Positions 38,650-47,834 are shown, counted from the first letter of the stretch. The stretch is DNA of 64,000 nucleotides from JBEKIK01 sp963845975 (GCA_963845975.1 CAWJUD010000001.1:1178001-1242000); one strand, 5' to 3'. Made by a program: numbers and translations. Notes: generated from the sequence alone by a model not told the origin.

Positions 38650-40080
38650 GCCAGCAGGTGCGGCCGAGCTGCGCCGCCGGGCGGAAGCGCGGTTGAAAGA
38701 GAAGCAGAGGAGTCAGAGGTCGGAGGTCGGAGATCAGAGCACGGCGGAAGAAACGCAGCGGCTCGTCCACGAACTGCAAGTCCACCAGATTCAGTTGGAG
38801 ATGCAGAACGAGGAACTGCAGCAGGCGCGGGGAGAGGTGGAGGCGATCCTTGCCCAATACACCGACCTCTACGACTTTGCCCCCGTGGGCTACTTTACCC
38901 TGGGGCGCGACGGAGCGATCCGCCGGGTGAACCTCACCGGGGCGCGCCTGCTCGGAGTGGAGCGCGCCGGGCTGACTGGCCGGCGCTTCGGGCTGTTCGT
39001 TTCCGAGGAGGCCCGGCCCCGCCTTCAACGCCTTCCTCGACAAGGTATTTGCGAGCCAGGCCAAAGAGACCTGCGAGGTCGCGCTCCTGAAAGAGGGGCA
39101 TGAGCCGCTCTGGGCGCACATCGATGCAAGAGCCACCGAGGATGGTCAGGAGTGCCGCGCCGCGGTGGTGGATGTCACCGAGCGCAAGCGGGTGGAAGCC
39201 GAGGTCGAAGCGGCGCAGGAGAAGCTGCTTGCGGAGCAACGGCGCGGGCAGCGCCGCTTGCACAAGCTCAACCGAGAACTCGAGCGTCGCAACCGGGAGT
39301 TGCAGGATTTCGTGCAAGTGGCCTCGCACGACCTCCGCGCCCCACTGGTAAACATTCGGGGGTTCGGCGACATGTTGGCGTCGGCCTGCGACCGGGCCCG
39401 AACCGCCGTCGCCGGCATCCAAGACGAAGAGTCCCTCAGAGCCGAACTTCTGCCGCTGTTGGACCAGGAGATCCCGGAGTCGCTTGGGTACATCCGCGCC
39501 GGTTCGAGCAAGATGGATGCACTGCTTGCGGGACTGCTGAACGTCTCGCGAATCGGCAGCGCTGCCCTGACGATCGAACAACTCGACATGAACCAGATGG
39601 TGGCCGAGATCGTCAAGTCGATGGAGTTCTCCGTCGAGCAGGCAGGGGCGGGCGTGCAAGTCGACGCCTTGCCGCCGTGCCGCGGAGACGCCACCCAACT
39701 CGGCCAGGTCTTCTCCAACCTGCTCGATAATGCACTGAAGTATCTTGATCCCGAGCAGACCCGGGGTCATCCGAGTGTCTGCACACCAGAAGCGGAACGA
39801 GGTGGTCTACTGCGTGGAAGACAATGGCATCGGGATCGATGCGGAACACCAGGACGCGATTTTCGGGCTCTTCTATCGCCTCAACCCGGATCGAGGTGGT
39901 GGACAAGGGTTGGGCCTGACCATCGTACGACGATCTCTTGACCGGCAGGGCGGAAAGATCTGGTTGGAATCGACGCCCAACCAGGGCAGCAAGTTCTTTG
40001 TTTCGCTACCCCCTGCACCGTTGCCCGAATCCGCGGGCTCCAAACTCCATCGACAATCGGAAACCGAGGTCCGACGATGA
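38630..40080 (+). CDS. PAS-domain sensor histidine kinase (two frameshifts)
   Basis: About 483 residues when corrected, starting at the ATG at 38630 inside the end of the previous gene. An N-terminal coiled coil (LVHELQVHQIQLEMQNEELQ) is followed by PAS (FAPVGYFTLGRDGAIRRVNL). HisKA has VQVASHDLRAPLVNIRGFGD, and HATPase_c has NLLDNALKYL, VEDNGIGIDAEHQDAIF and GGQGLGLTIVRR. Breaks occur near 39015 (C run, RPRLQ should continue RPAFNAFLDK) and near 39755 (YLDPEQ should continue YLDPSRPGVIRV). No membrane segment is present, so it is cytoplasmic. The stop overlaps the response regulator start by ATGA, so the pair is translationally coupled. Confidence 0.9.
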
Positions 40081-40523
40081 AAGAAGACACCGTGATCCTG
40101 CAGGCCGAAGACGACGACGGGCACGCGACACTGACCCGAATGGCTCTGCGAGAGGTCGGCGTGAACAACCAGATCATTCGATTCAGGGACGGACAGGAAA
40201 CGGTAGACTTCCTCTTCGGCACCGGCCAGGGACCTTCACGCGAGGCGGACGTCCACTATCTCCTCCTTCTGGATCTGCGCATGCCCAAGGTCGACGGCAT
40301 TTCAGTCCTTCGACGGATCAGGCAAGACGAGCAACTGCGGCGGATGCCGGTCGTCATACTGAGCACTACCGACAATCCGCACGAAATCAAAACGTGCAAG
40401 AGCCTGCACTGCAGTTGCTATGTCGTCAAGGCTGCCGGGTGCGAAGCATTCGCCGCGGCCCTGCAGCAGGTAAAACCTTTCCTTGAGCACCGCCAAACAC
40501 CACGGACGACGGGCCAAAGCTAG
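40077..40523 (+). CDS. Single-domain response regulator (Rcp1-like)
   Basis: 148 residues, receiver only. Acidic pair in ILQAEDDDGHATLTRMAL, phosphoacceptor Asp in LLLLDLRMPKVDGISVLRRI, Thr/Ser in VVILSTTDNPHEI and Lys in CYVVKAAGCEAF. The insertion with DGQETVDFLFG is characteristic of the cyanobacterial-phytochrome-partner (Rcp1) subgroup that pairs with PAS kinases. It overlaps the kinase by four bases and is its likely target. With no output domain it would act through protein contacts or phosphorelay. Confidence 0.92.
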   Translation: MKEDTVILQAEDDDGHATLTRMALREVGVNNQIIRFRDGQETVDFLFGTGQGPSREADVHYLLLLDLRMPKVDGISVLRRIRQDEQLRRMPVVILSTTDNPHEIKTCKSLHCSCYVVKAAGCEAFAAALQQVKPFLEHRQTPRTTGQS

Positions 40524-40778
40524 CAATGCCGGCTTTGCTGTCAGCGCAGTGCGCGGATTCTGCCAAAAATTGCCCTTGCACTGGACTCGCTCTCTGTGTT
40601 ATACTGCTTCAGAATACGGCGGTATCCGCAACAGGCTGACGAGTTTCCACAGTCGGATCGCCGAGGAACCAGACCTCAGACCGAGCAGTAGCTCAGCAGT
40701 GGCCTCCCTGAGTTGGAGAATGAATCCAGATGTCGCACCGCGGCTTGTTTCGGGGTCGATTGTCACGGAGGAATAGCC

Positions 40779-40940
40779 ATGTTGGTTTTGTCTCGCAAGC
40801 GGGATAGTTCGATCCATATTGGAGCGAACATCCGAGTCACGATTCTTGGGATACACAAGAATCAGGTCAGAGTGGGGGTGGAAGCGCCGGCGGCCATACC
40901 TGTATGGCGCGCGGAGTTGCTTCCCAAAGGTCAGGACTAG
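40779..40940 (+). CDS. csrA: Carbon storage regulator CsrA
   Basis: 53 residues: MLVLSRKRDSSIHIGANIRV with GIHKNQVRVGVEAPAAIPV and the critical Arg in PVWRAEL. CsrA dimers bind GGA motifs in mRNA leaders and block or alter translation. The start is set by GGAGGAAT upstream. The protein is at the short end of the family. It sits between two response regulators, which suggests post-transcriptional output for this sensory cluster. It may also be a second csrA of the genome brought in with the cluster. Confidence 0.93.
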   Translation: MLVLSRKRDSSIHIGANIRVTILGIHKNQVRVGVEAPAAIPVWRAELLPKGQD

Positions 40941-40947
40941 CCTGGAA

Positions 40948-41436
40948 TTGCAGGCCCGCGAGGACGGGTGGCCTTCGGGCAAGAAGCAATTCGAAGTCCT
41001 GCTGGTCGAGGACGATCTGGGGCATGCCAAGCTGATTTGCGGGGCGTTCTCGGAGTGCCGCCTGCCGAGGCCAATAGACGTGGCCGTTGCCCAGACGGGC
41101 GAGCTCGCCGCGGAATCGCTCGGCATGGACGGGGGCCAACGCCCGGCTGCCTCACCGTTTGACCTTATCCTCCTTGACATGTATCTGCCGCGAATGACGG
41201 GCCTGGACCTTCTCTTGAAGATTCGCACCGACCCGCTCCTGTATTTGACTCCGGTAGTCATGCTCAGTTGCTCCGACGACGACGCTGCCGCGGCGAATTG
41301 CCTCGATGCGGGGGCCAACGCCTTTGTGAGCAAGGCCAGAGATCCCGGGGCATTTCGGACTTCAATTGCTCGGATTGCCGATTTCTGGGGCAACGAATCC
41401 CGCGTCCCCAGACAAGAGGTTTGCTGCCCGAGATAG
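40948..41436 (+). CDS. Single-domain response regulator
   Basis: About 162 residues. The receiver has VLLVEDDLGHAKLICGAF (acidic pair), LILLDMYLPRMTGLDLLLKI (Asp), VVMLSCSDDDAAA (Ser) and AFVSKARDPGAF (Lys). The start is uncertain: TTG at 40948 (or CTG 40942), immediately after the csrA stop, best fits. Homology begins about 20 residues in. It is the last gene of the cluster, followed 160 nt later by a strong terminator. Confidence 0.85.
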   Translation: MQAREDGWPSGKKQFEVLLVEDDLGHAKLICGAFSECRLPRPIDVAVAQTGELAAESLGMDGGQRPAASPFDLILLDMYLPRMTGLDLLLKIRTDPLLYLTPVVMLSCSDDDAAAANCLDAGANAFVSKARDPGAFRTSIARIADFWGNESRVPRQEVCCPR

Positions 41437-41594
41437 CGCGTTGATCTTGCCGATCCCATGGGGCGGCAATGGAGATTCGACCAGGTACGGGGAGTAGCAG
41501 GACTAGCGCATGAGCGTGCACCGGGCTGGCGGCTCGGGTCTCAGGGATGAGGCGCTGCAACCTTCAATACAAGGTGCTTCCTGCATCGGCCGAG

Positions 41595-41628
41595 CGAGAG
41601 CCCGCCGCCTTGACGGGCTCTCGTTTTT
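41595..41628 (+). terminator. Intrinsic terminator of the CheB-to-csrA cluster
   Basis: A perfect 10-bp stem CGAGAGCCCG (41595-41604) / CGGGCTCTCG (41614-41623) is directly followed by TTTTT. It defines the 3' end of the sensory transcript. Confidence 0.92.
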
Positions 41629-41672
41629 CGGGGACCAGTCCCGCCGACGACGAATGCGCTAACAGAGGCGGC

Positions 41673-42200
41673 TCAGGGTAGCAGTTCCTTTACCACCTTC
41701 TCGCAAAACGTTTCGTATCGCTGCCGAGCAAGTTCCACCTCCGCAGGCAGGTTGTTGATGTGTTCCTCCAAGTTCCGAATCATGGATTCTCCTGCGTCGG
41801 GCAACAACGTTCCCTCTGCAATTCGCCTGCGAAGCAACTTGAGTGCGGATTGACATTTATGAAACAGGGCATCTAGACCTGCCTTATCACCACACTCCCG
41901 AAGGCAAGCCAGGGTATAGCTGACGGTTGCATGGACTAGGAACGGTTCGAACAGATCTATAGCAGCGTGACGAAACTTTTCCTCAAACCTATTGTAGCGC
42001 AGTTCAATCTTTTCTTCCTCTGTCTCTGTTTCCTGCGTTTCAGGGGGTTCGAGGAACGCAAGGTACATCCATACGAGCATCCTATCCCTCTCAAACACGT
42101 CCAGGCTATCAAGCAGTTGAAACAGATTATCGGGGGTGCTTCTGTCGGGGTGTGGAGGCAGGGTGACATACTGAATATGGTGTATTAAGAAGTCGGTCAT
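41673..42200 (-). CDS. Hypothetical helical protein in a cassette-like region
   Basis: 175 residues, mostly alpha-helical by composition, acidic in the middle (ETQETETEEEKIE). No recognised motif. SLDVFERDRMLVWMYLAFLE and the long C-terminal helix LPAEVELARQRYETFCEK suggest a bundle. The start overlaps the stop of the small upstream gene by ATGA (42197-42200), so both are translated as a unit. It is convergent with the sensory cluster. Confidence 0.55.
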   Translation of the reverse strand: MTDFLIHHIQYVTLPPHPDRSTPDNLFQLLDSLDVFERDRMLVWMYLAFLEPPETQETETEEEKIELRYNRFEEKFRHAAIDLFEPFLVHATVSYTLACLRECGDKAGLDALFHKCQSALKLLRRRIAEGTLLPDAGESMIRNLEEHINNLPAEVELARQRYETFCEKVVKELLP

Positions 42201-42304
42201 TTGTATGGTTTTCCTCTTTGTTTGTCCGGGATAAGTTCTCGTTCAGTCGCACTGAGCTTCAGTCCGACCCTCTCGCCTGGTGTGATGTGCTTCCTTCTTG
42301 CCAT
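42197..42304 (-). CDS. Small basic peptide gene coupled to the downstream hypothetical gene
   Basis: 35 codons starting MARRKHITPGERVGLKLSAT and ending GKPYK, preceded by AGGAGA. The stop overlaps the next start as ATGA. The first 20 residues resemble the N-terminus of a longer conserved hypothetical family, so the gene may be the shortened remainder of a larger one. It starts just after a half attC-like site. Confidence 0.5.
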   Translation of the reverse strand: MARRKHITPGERVGLKLSATERELIPDKQRGKPYK

Positions 42305-42319
42305 GATTGTGGTTCTCCT

Positions 42320-42364
42320 CAGCAGCGCGGCTTGTCCGCGTCCGCTGTAGCACCTTGTTAGGTG
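42320..42364 (-). repeat. Partial attC-like site (5' half)
   Basis: On the minus strand ACCTAAC (a perfect RYYYAAC core site) is followed by AAGGTGCTACAGCGGACGCG and the start of the returning arm CCGCGCTGCTG. The expected L' and R' (GTTRRRY) are missing. It lies 28 nt after the 134-residue gene, where a cassette's attC belongs. Confidence 0.45.
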
Positions 42365-42391
42365 GTTCCATGTCGATCCTATTGCCGAACG

Positions 42392-42796
42392 CTATTTTGG
42401 AAAGTGCTGTCGAACTTTCGCCGCAATCTGACGATCCGTCATCTTGTCAACTGTTTCAATACCTCCGATACGTCCACCGAGGTTGTTTCTTTCAAGACGT
42501 TGTTTCAGTTCGCCCTTTGCCTCACCAGGACCAAATATCAGAATAGATTCTGCATCACGAATAGACGCAATTACCGCATCGTAGTAAATGTTGAGATGTC
42601 CCGTAAACGCTCTCTGGAGGCTATCCTCTGCCGGTACTTGCTGTGGTTCATGGGGACCCTTATGAGGTGAATCACCAGAACGGCGGTGCTGTTTTTCAAC
42701 CTTCGATATTATCAGTCCTATCTCTTCCCCTTTGTCTGTGACTGCCACGATAACAGCCTTCTTATGGTCAATCCACAAACCCACGTTTGTTCTCAT
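42392..42796 (-). CDS. eRF1/Pelota domain-3-like translational-machinery protein in a gene cassette
   Basis: 134 residues: NVGLWIDHKKAVIVAVTDKG at the start, then FTGHLNIYYDAVIASIRDAE, SILIFGPGEAKGELKQRLER and a Lys/Gln-rich end. The GPGEAK block and following helix are those of the eRF1 domain 3 (L7Ae-like) stand-alone proteins found widely in bacteria and often named host-attachment or release-factor-like. An RNA-binding or ribosome-associated role is inferred. It has an AAAGGAGAAA site. On its strand it begins 25 nt after GTTAGGTG and ends 28 nt before CACCTAAC, exactly a cassette layout. Confidence 0.7.
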   Translation of the reverse strand: MRTNVGLWIDHKKAVIVAVTDKGEEIGLIISKVEKQHRRSGDSPHKGPHEPQQVPAEDSLQRAFTGHLNIYYDAVIASIRDAESILIFGPGEAKGELKQRLERNNLGGRIGGIETVDKMTDRQIAAKVRQHFPK

Positions 42797-43261
42797 CGAT
42801 TTCTCCTTTATCTATTAGCTCCACCTAACTTGGTGTTAGATAGTTTCTGCGTAACACCTGTAGGCTGCATACGTGCGGCCTAACCCGCACGCAGAAAATC
42901 GACACAAATGTCATAGTACCAAGCGCTTGCTGCTTTGACACATCCGTTCCGGAGCGTTACATGGTTTCTCGATATTGCACGTCATGCGGCGGGGTGCTAC
43001 GGCCGAGGCTATCGGCCGGACTCCGGACGCCTCGCCGCCCGCGACCGCAAATTAAACGAAGCCAGAGAAAGGAGAAAAACGGCCCGCAAAGCAATGCCAC
43101 TCCGGACCGTTGCCTGATCCAAAGAAAAACGCTACGATTAACCATGACCTGGGCGGAGGATAAGGCTCTGCGGGGACGCAACCCGAGCGCCGACCCAGGG
43201 GTTGTGAGCGAGGCTCGGGCGGTGTCAATCTCACCGCCCACCTCCCTCGCTTTCAACACTA
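42797..43261. other. Intergenic stretch with collapsed attC-like palindrome
   Basis: CACCTAAC and GTGTTAG around 42822-42839 form a short inverted pair, as of an attC lacking its middle. A GGTTAGGCC word occurs on the minus strand near 42890. Near 43200 is a GAGGCTCGGGCGGTG segment of a dispersed-repeat type. No gene is supported. Confidence 0.4.
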
Positions 43262-43945
43262 ATGCGAAAAATCCGACCATTACTACACCATTTAAGTCTC
43301 ACTGACCTGAAACTCATATTTCCATTTCAGGCTGAACCAAGACACAGTTTTTCTGATTCAATAATAATTACTGTGCCTTTGGGTGGAGATGATGAGTATT
43401 GTAAGGCTACCAATGGTGTTGTGATGGCTTTATTGCCAATATGCGGATTAGCAGATCTGGCTTTTGGGGAGAAAATTATATTGCGTGGAGGTATTGATGT
43501 CGGAATAGGAACTAAAATTGAAGGAAATGAAGTTTATGGTCCGGTACTGACCAGAGCTTATTACTTGGAATCTGAAATAGCAGAATATCCCCGCATTGTA
43601 GTCGGCACTACATTATTGGAATTTCTTAAAGAAGTGAGTTCCCAAAATCCAAAAACAAAATTAGGGAAAATTGCGAAGATACAAGCAGATCGATGCAAAC
43701 GCGTGATAATTCAAGATACTGACGGTCGGTTTATGCTTGACTTCTTGGGCAAGGAAGTAAAGAAAACTCCAGGATTATCGTTGCCGTATAAACTATTTTC
43801 ATTGGGACATGATTTTATCTTAAGTGAATACCAAAAGTTTCAAAAGACGGGTCATGATAAACTTGCCCCGCGTTATTATCGACTGCTTCAGTATTATCTT
43901 GCGCGAAAAAAGATATGGGATTGTGCAAAACAAAAAGAGCAATAA
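43262..43945 (+). CDS. Hypothetical protein, AT-rich, possibly nucleotidyl-cyclase-like remnant
   Basis: 227 residues. The segment FSDSIIITVPLG, then EKIILRGGIDVGIGTKIEGN, GPVLTRAYYLESEIAEYPRI and the end are reminiscent of a widespread uncharacterised family related in layout to class III nucleotide cyclase folds. The first 20-25 residues do not fit, so the N-terminus may have been lost and replaced. Base composition is clearly more AT-rich than all neighbours, which suggests separate acquisition. Function not assignable. Confidence 0.5.
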   Translation: MRKIRPLLHHLSLTDLKLIFPFQAEPRHSFSDSIIITVPLGGDDEYCKATNGVVMALLPICGLADLAFGEKIILRGGIDVGIGTKIEGNEVYGPVLTRAYYLESEIAEYPRIVVGTTLLEFLKEVSSQNPKTKLGKIAKIQADRCKRVIIQDTDGRFMLDFLGKEVKKTPGLSLPYKLFSLGHDFILSEYQKFQKTGHDKLAPRYYRLLQYYLARKKIWDCAKQKEQ

Positions 43946-44028
43946 TAAATCGGTTGCTAGGGGAATTGGGACAAACCAAAGAAAAAAGGCAAATAAGAAT
44001 TGCCATAAGTCCTTACGGCACAAGCGAG

Positions 44029-44101
44029 TGGAGACGATGGGACTCGAACCCACGACCCCTAGCTTGCAAAGCTAGTGCTCTCCCAATTGAGCTACGTCCC
44101 C
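44029..44101 (-). tRNA. tRNA-Ala(TGC)
   Basis: 73 nt on the minus strand starting GGGGACGTAGCTCAATTGGG. The acceptor stem (GGGGACG / CGTCTCC with one wobble), D arm, anticodon arm CTAGC-TTTGCAA-GCTAG with anticodon TGC, and T arm GTGGG-TTCGAGT-CCCAT are all present. CCA is not encoded. It reads GCA alanine codons. Confidence 0.95.
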
Positions 44102-44223
44102 ATGGTTAGTAAACAGTTATCAGTTTTCGGTGAACAGTTTTCAGCAATCAGTTTTTTCTAAGTCCTGATGCCTAAAACCTACAGCCTCAAGCCTACAAGA
44201 AAGGGCGGATTTCGGCAAGAGCT

Positions 44224-45194
44224 TCAATTCGCTTTGAAGAAGGCCTCGATCTCCTCGATTTCCGTTTCATTTAGGTTGAAATGGACCGCTCCGATAACGC
44301 CCGCCACCTGGCTGGGACTGCGTGCGCCACGATCGCGGCGGTGACCATGCTTCGCATGGTGCCCGCCGGATTGCGGAGCACCCAGGCGATTGCGACCTCG
44401 CCGGGGGTGCGCCCGTGCCGGGCGCCGATTGCCCGGAGCGCTTCCACCAGTCGCAGGTTGCGCGTAAGCAGCGGCTCCTGGAAGTCGCGGCTTGCCCGCC
44501 TCCAATCTTCTCTGGACAGGCTTGCGATGCGTTGCCGGGTCATTGCGCCGGTCAGCAGTCCGGAGGCCATCGGGGAGTATGCGATCACTCCGATGTTCTC
44601 CCGGGCGGTCATGGGCAGAACATCCGTTTCTATTTCGCGGTGGATGAGCGAGTAGCGCGGTTGTAGTGACGTAACTGGGGCGACGGCCTGCGCACGGCGG
44701 ATTTGTGCGACGTTGAAGTTCGATACGCCGATGTGCCGCACCTTGCCTTCCTCCTTGAGTTTGGCCATGGTCGCCCAGCCCTCCTCGATATCTTCATCCG
44801 GCATGGGCCAATGAATCTGATACAGGTCGATAGCGTCCGTTTTAAGGCGTTTCAGGCTGGCCTCGCATTCCCGGCGCACGGATTCGGCCTTAAGGCAGTG
44901 CCCGATCTTCCGCTTTTCATCCCAGACCAGGCTGCACTTGGTGAAGACGTACGGCCGGTTGGGCAGGCCTTCGAGTGCCCGGGCTACGATTTCCTCGGAG
45001 TGGCCCAGCCCGTAGACCGCGGCGGTGTCGATCCAGTTTACACCGCCGTCCAGTGCGGCCTTTATGGCTGCGATCGATTCGTTGTCGTCCTGTTGGCCCC
45101 AGGAGAACTCCCAGCCCCCGCCGCCGATGGCCCATGCGCCGAAGCCGATGGGGGTGATATTCAGATCCGAGTTGCCCAGTGGTTTGGTGTTCAT
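44224..45194 (-). CDS. Aldo/keto reductase, frameshifted near C-terminus and with a palindromic insert
   Basis: About 323 residues. The AKR barrel begins MNTKPLGNSDLNITPIGFGA, with catalytic Tyr in WIDTAAVYGLGHSEE, Lys in PYVFTKCSLVWDE, then LYQIHWPMPDEDIEEGW and HIGVSNFNVAQI. Near 44333 the frame breaks (GTGGCGCACGC where GTGGGCGCACGC restores VTAAIVGARSPSQVAGV). Just before this an 18-nt segment encoding GTMRSM, built on the palindrome ACCATGC-GAA-GCATGGT (44344-44360), interrupts the otherwise conserved AWVLRNPA-VTAAIV. Substrate unknown. The start is chosen at 45194 because the conserved barrel starts there. Confidence 0.85.
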
Positions 45195-45258
45195 TTTATG
45201 CTTGCATGAAAGTGGATTTAAAAAAGTGGAGAGTGAACGATGGGTGGTGATGAACGCG

Positions 45259-45274
45259 AAACCGCAAGCGGTTT
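45259..45274. repeat. AAACCGC..GCGGTTT palindrome, copy 1
   Basis: The 7-bp arms AAACCGC / GCGGTTT with centre AA are followed by more T. Copies with centre TT lie at 50767-50782 and 52367-52382; flanks share CGC or TGC next to one arm. Confidence 0.7.
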
Positions 45275-45361
45275 TTTTATTGGTATATTTAACATTTTTC
45301 ATTTAAAATTCAGCATTCAACATTCAGCATTTTATTCATTCTTCATCCTTCATCTTTGATA

Positions 45362-46411
45362 CTATCCCAACCACTGCGGATTTCTGGCGGTGCCGTCAAA
45401 CCCGCTGCCGGTTTTGAAGAGTTCGAAGCGGCCCTCGGACGCGGCTTCGGCGGTTCGCTTTAGCAGCGATGCCTGCTCCTCGCTCGTCAAAGGTTTGAAA
45501 GTGCGAACGGCGTCGAGGTTTTGTTTGAGAAGATCGATGCTGTTCATGCCCACGATCACCGTTGAGGTGGGCAGACTCATGGCATAGTACAGGCACTCGG
45601 TCGGCTTGACCGTATTGCTGCGGAGGATCATTCCGCCGCCCATTGATTTCATGCCCAGCACGCCGATTCCCTCTTTTAGCAGCAGGGGCAGGACTTGTTG
45701 GGCAAAGCTGCGGAAATGGGCGTCCATGACATTCAACGGCATCTGCACCGCATCGAAGCGGAAATCGTGCTTGCCGGCAACCTCCAGCATTCGCATATGG
45801 ACCAGGGGGTCTTTGTGCCCGGTAAATCCGATAAAGCGGACCTTGCCCGCCTTTTGTGCCGCCACAACGGCCTCCATAGCCCCGCCCGGGGCGAAAATCC
45901 GATCCGGGTCCTCAAGCCGAATGATCTCATGGTGCTGCAGCAAATCGATATGATCGGTTTGAAGCCGGCTGAGCGACTCGTCGATCTGCCTTGCGGCCGC
46001 CTCTTTAGTTCGGCCGTCGATTTTAGTCATTAAAAAGACCTTTTGCCGGTAGCCTTCCAAGAGCGCCTTGCCCATGCGAACCTCGCTTTGGCCGTTGCTG
46101 TAATCCCAGCAGTTGTCCATGAACGTGACGCCGTTATCGATAGCGGTGCGGACGATGCGGATGCTTTCATCTTCATCGCTCTGCCGACCGATATGAGCGC
46201 CGCCCAGGCCCAAGACGGACACTTTCTCGCCCGTCCGGCCCAGGGGGCGATAAATCATCTCGCCGCCGGCCGTTGCGGTGGATTCGGCGGGCTGAGCAGC
46301 GGACTCTGCATCGGCGGCCAAGGCAGTTGCATTTGGATAGCCTAAAAATTGATCCAAGGTCAGCGGTACCGCCGCGGTTATGGCGGCTTTTAAAAAATCA
46401 CGACGTTCCAT
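45362..46411 (-). CDS. Exported aldo/keto reductase (Tat-type signal)
   Basis: 349 residues. The N-terminus MERRDFLKAAITAAVPLTLD has the RRxFLK pattern of a Tat signal peptide. The AKR barrel follows: MIYRPLGRTGEKVSVLGLGG, FMDNCWDYSNGQSEVRMGKA (Tyr), VFLMTKIDGRTKEAA (Lys), LLQHHEIIRLEDPDRIF (His) and FIGFTGHKDPLVHMRML. The C-terminus lacks a cluster of cysteines. Tat export implies cofactor loading in the cytoplasm before secretion. Such exported AKRs are common in planctomycetes and their substrates are unknown. It lies downstream of a second AKR on the opposite side of a short repeat region but faces the same way. Confidence 0.9.
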   Translation of the reverse strand: MERRDFLKAAITAAVPLTLDQFLGYPNATALAADAESAAQPAESTATAGGEMIYRPLGRTGEKVSVLGLGGAHIGRQSDEDESIRIVRTAIDNGVTFMDNCWDYSNGQSEVRMGKALLEGYRQKVFLMTKIDGRTKEAAARQIDESLSRLQTDHIDLLQHHEIIRLEDPDRIFAPGGAMEAVVAAQKAGKVRFIGFTGHKDPLVHMRMLEVAGKHDFRFDAVQMPLNVMDAHFRSFAQQVLPLLLKEGIGVLGMKSMGGGMILRSNTVKPTECLYYAMSLPTSTVIVGMNSIDLLKQNLDAVRTFKPLTSEEQASLLKRTAEAASEGRFELFKTGSGFDGTARNPQWLG

Positions 46412-46704
46412 TTTTATCTCCTTTCATAAGCGCTTTTTTGGATGAGCGACACACGAATGAAAACATCCGCTATTGAGTTTATAAGGGAAGTAATGTCATA
46501 GTTGATATGACATACTTTAACATTATAGGCACGCTGTAAAGCATGTGATATATTACGTCTATTGGATGGTAAAAAGTGCGGATAATTAGATAAATGGTTA
46601 TCAATATATGCTCCAAAAGACGTAGATAGGTTATTGTCAAATATAGGCGCAAATGTTTACACTTACGGTATCTTGAGTATTGCGGTGCATGCCCATCGAC
46701 TTCT
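46412..46704. other. AT-rich intergenic stretch
   Basis: No gene, RNA or clear structure is seen. Composition is much more AT-rich than neighbours. It leads into a recombinase remnant. Confidence 0.5.
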
Positions 46705-46926
46705 TTTTCCGGCAGTTGGTCTAGCCGAGTAATGCCCCAGGTACTGATGGCACTCATGCGGCATGAGAGCATTGAAACTACCATGAGATACTACGTCGAA
46801 CGCAATGCTAATACAACGGCTGACGCTGCCTGGACTGCAGATAAAATTAACCAAAAAGGTACGGGCCTGTTGAAAAAGTCTGTTGGCCAGCTAGCATTGT
46901 CAGCACGTGTTCGTCTTGATTTGTAG
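46705..46926 (+). pseudogene. Tyrosine recombinase (integrase), C-terminal fragment
   Basis: The open frame reads SRVMPQVLMALMRHESIETT then MRYYVERNANTTADAAW. LMRHxSIxTTMxYY is the box II region with the last catalytic His/Tyr pattern of phage-type integrases. The rest of the enzyme is missing upstream. It is therefore a remnant of an integrated element. Confidence 0.7.
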
Positions 46927-46994
46927 AGCGGATGGAGGTATTGGGATGGCCTTCCTCTCCACCACCTTCGCATCTTTTCAGGACGGACAGACGT

Positions 46995-47834
46995 ATGCAA
47001 GGAACGCATGTCTTTCAACCACGGACCAGGACGGTCATCGATTTGGAGTCGTTCATTGCAGAAGACCACTTTCTCCGGAGAGTTGATCGCACCCTAGAAA
47101 TGTCCTTCGTACGCGACTTGACTGCCACGTGCTATTCCTCTGGACAAGGACGGCCCTCCATCGACCCTGAGGTGTTCTTTCGGATGTTGTTGGTGGCGTA
47201 CTTCTATGGCATCACGTCGGACCGACGTCTATGTGAGGAAGTACGGTTCAATCTCGCGTATCGCTGGTTTTGCCGGCTCTCCCTGGAAGACGACGTGCCG
47301 GACCACTCATCGTTTAGTCGCATCCGGGACAGGTATGGCGAGGAAATCTTTGAAATGCTGTTTAGGCATATCGTTAAGCTCTGTCAGAAAAAGGGCTTGG
47401 TGGCCCAGGAGTGTCGCGTGATGACCGACGCCACCCTGATCGCCGCTGATGCCTCGTTGAATTCGTTGATTCATAACAACCCGGAAAAAGCCCAGAAAGA
47501 GGCTGTTACGCAACAGCGCGATCGTGGGATGAAAGATTCATCATCGGCACGGCAGGTTTCCAACCAGACGCACACCAGTCGTACCGATCCAGATGCCACA
47601 CTAGCCCAAAAGAAAGGTACACCGCAACAACTGAAGTACAAAGTGCATCAGAGTATTGATGCCGACAGTCGCGTCATCCTGGATACCGAAGTTACCACAG
47701 GAGCACGGTATGACAACCAACCATATCTCCAGTGTAAAAACACTTTTCCCTTAGAAATTTGGACGGTTTTTAAATATCACAAGATACCTATTACTGCTGT
47801 ATCACGCTGCATTTACCAACTAGGTGTAACTTAA
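46995..47834 (+). pseudogene. IS1182-family transposase, 3'-truncated
   Basis: About 279 codons from the ATG at 46995 (MQGTHVFQPRTRTVIDLESF). The N-terminal DUF772 domain (SSGQGRPSIDPEVFFRMLLV, CEEVRFNLAYRWFCRL, DDVPDHSSFSRIRDRYG) and the first catalytic Asp (CRVMTDATLIAADASLN) are present. KGTPQQLKYKVHQSIDADSR follows. After TTGARYDNQPYL the sequence loses family character, so roughly the last third, including the remaining DDE residues, is absent. No terminal repeats were identified. It is a dead element beside the integrase remnant. Confidence 0.82.
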
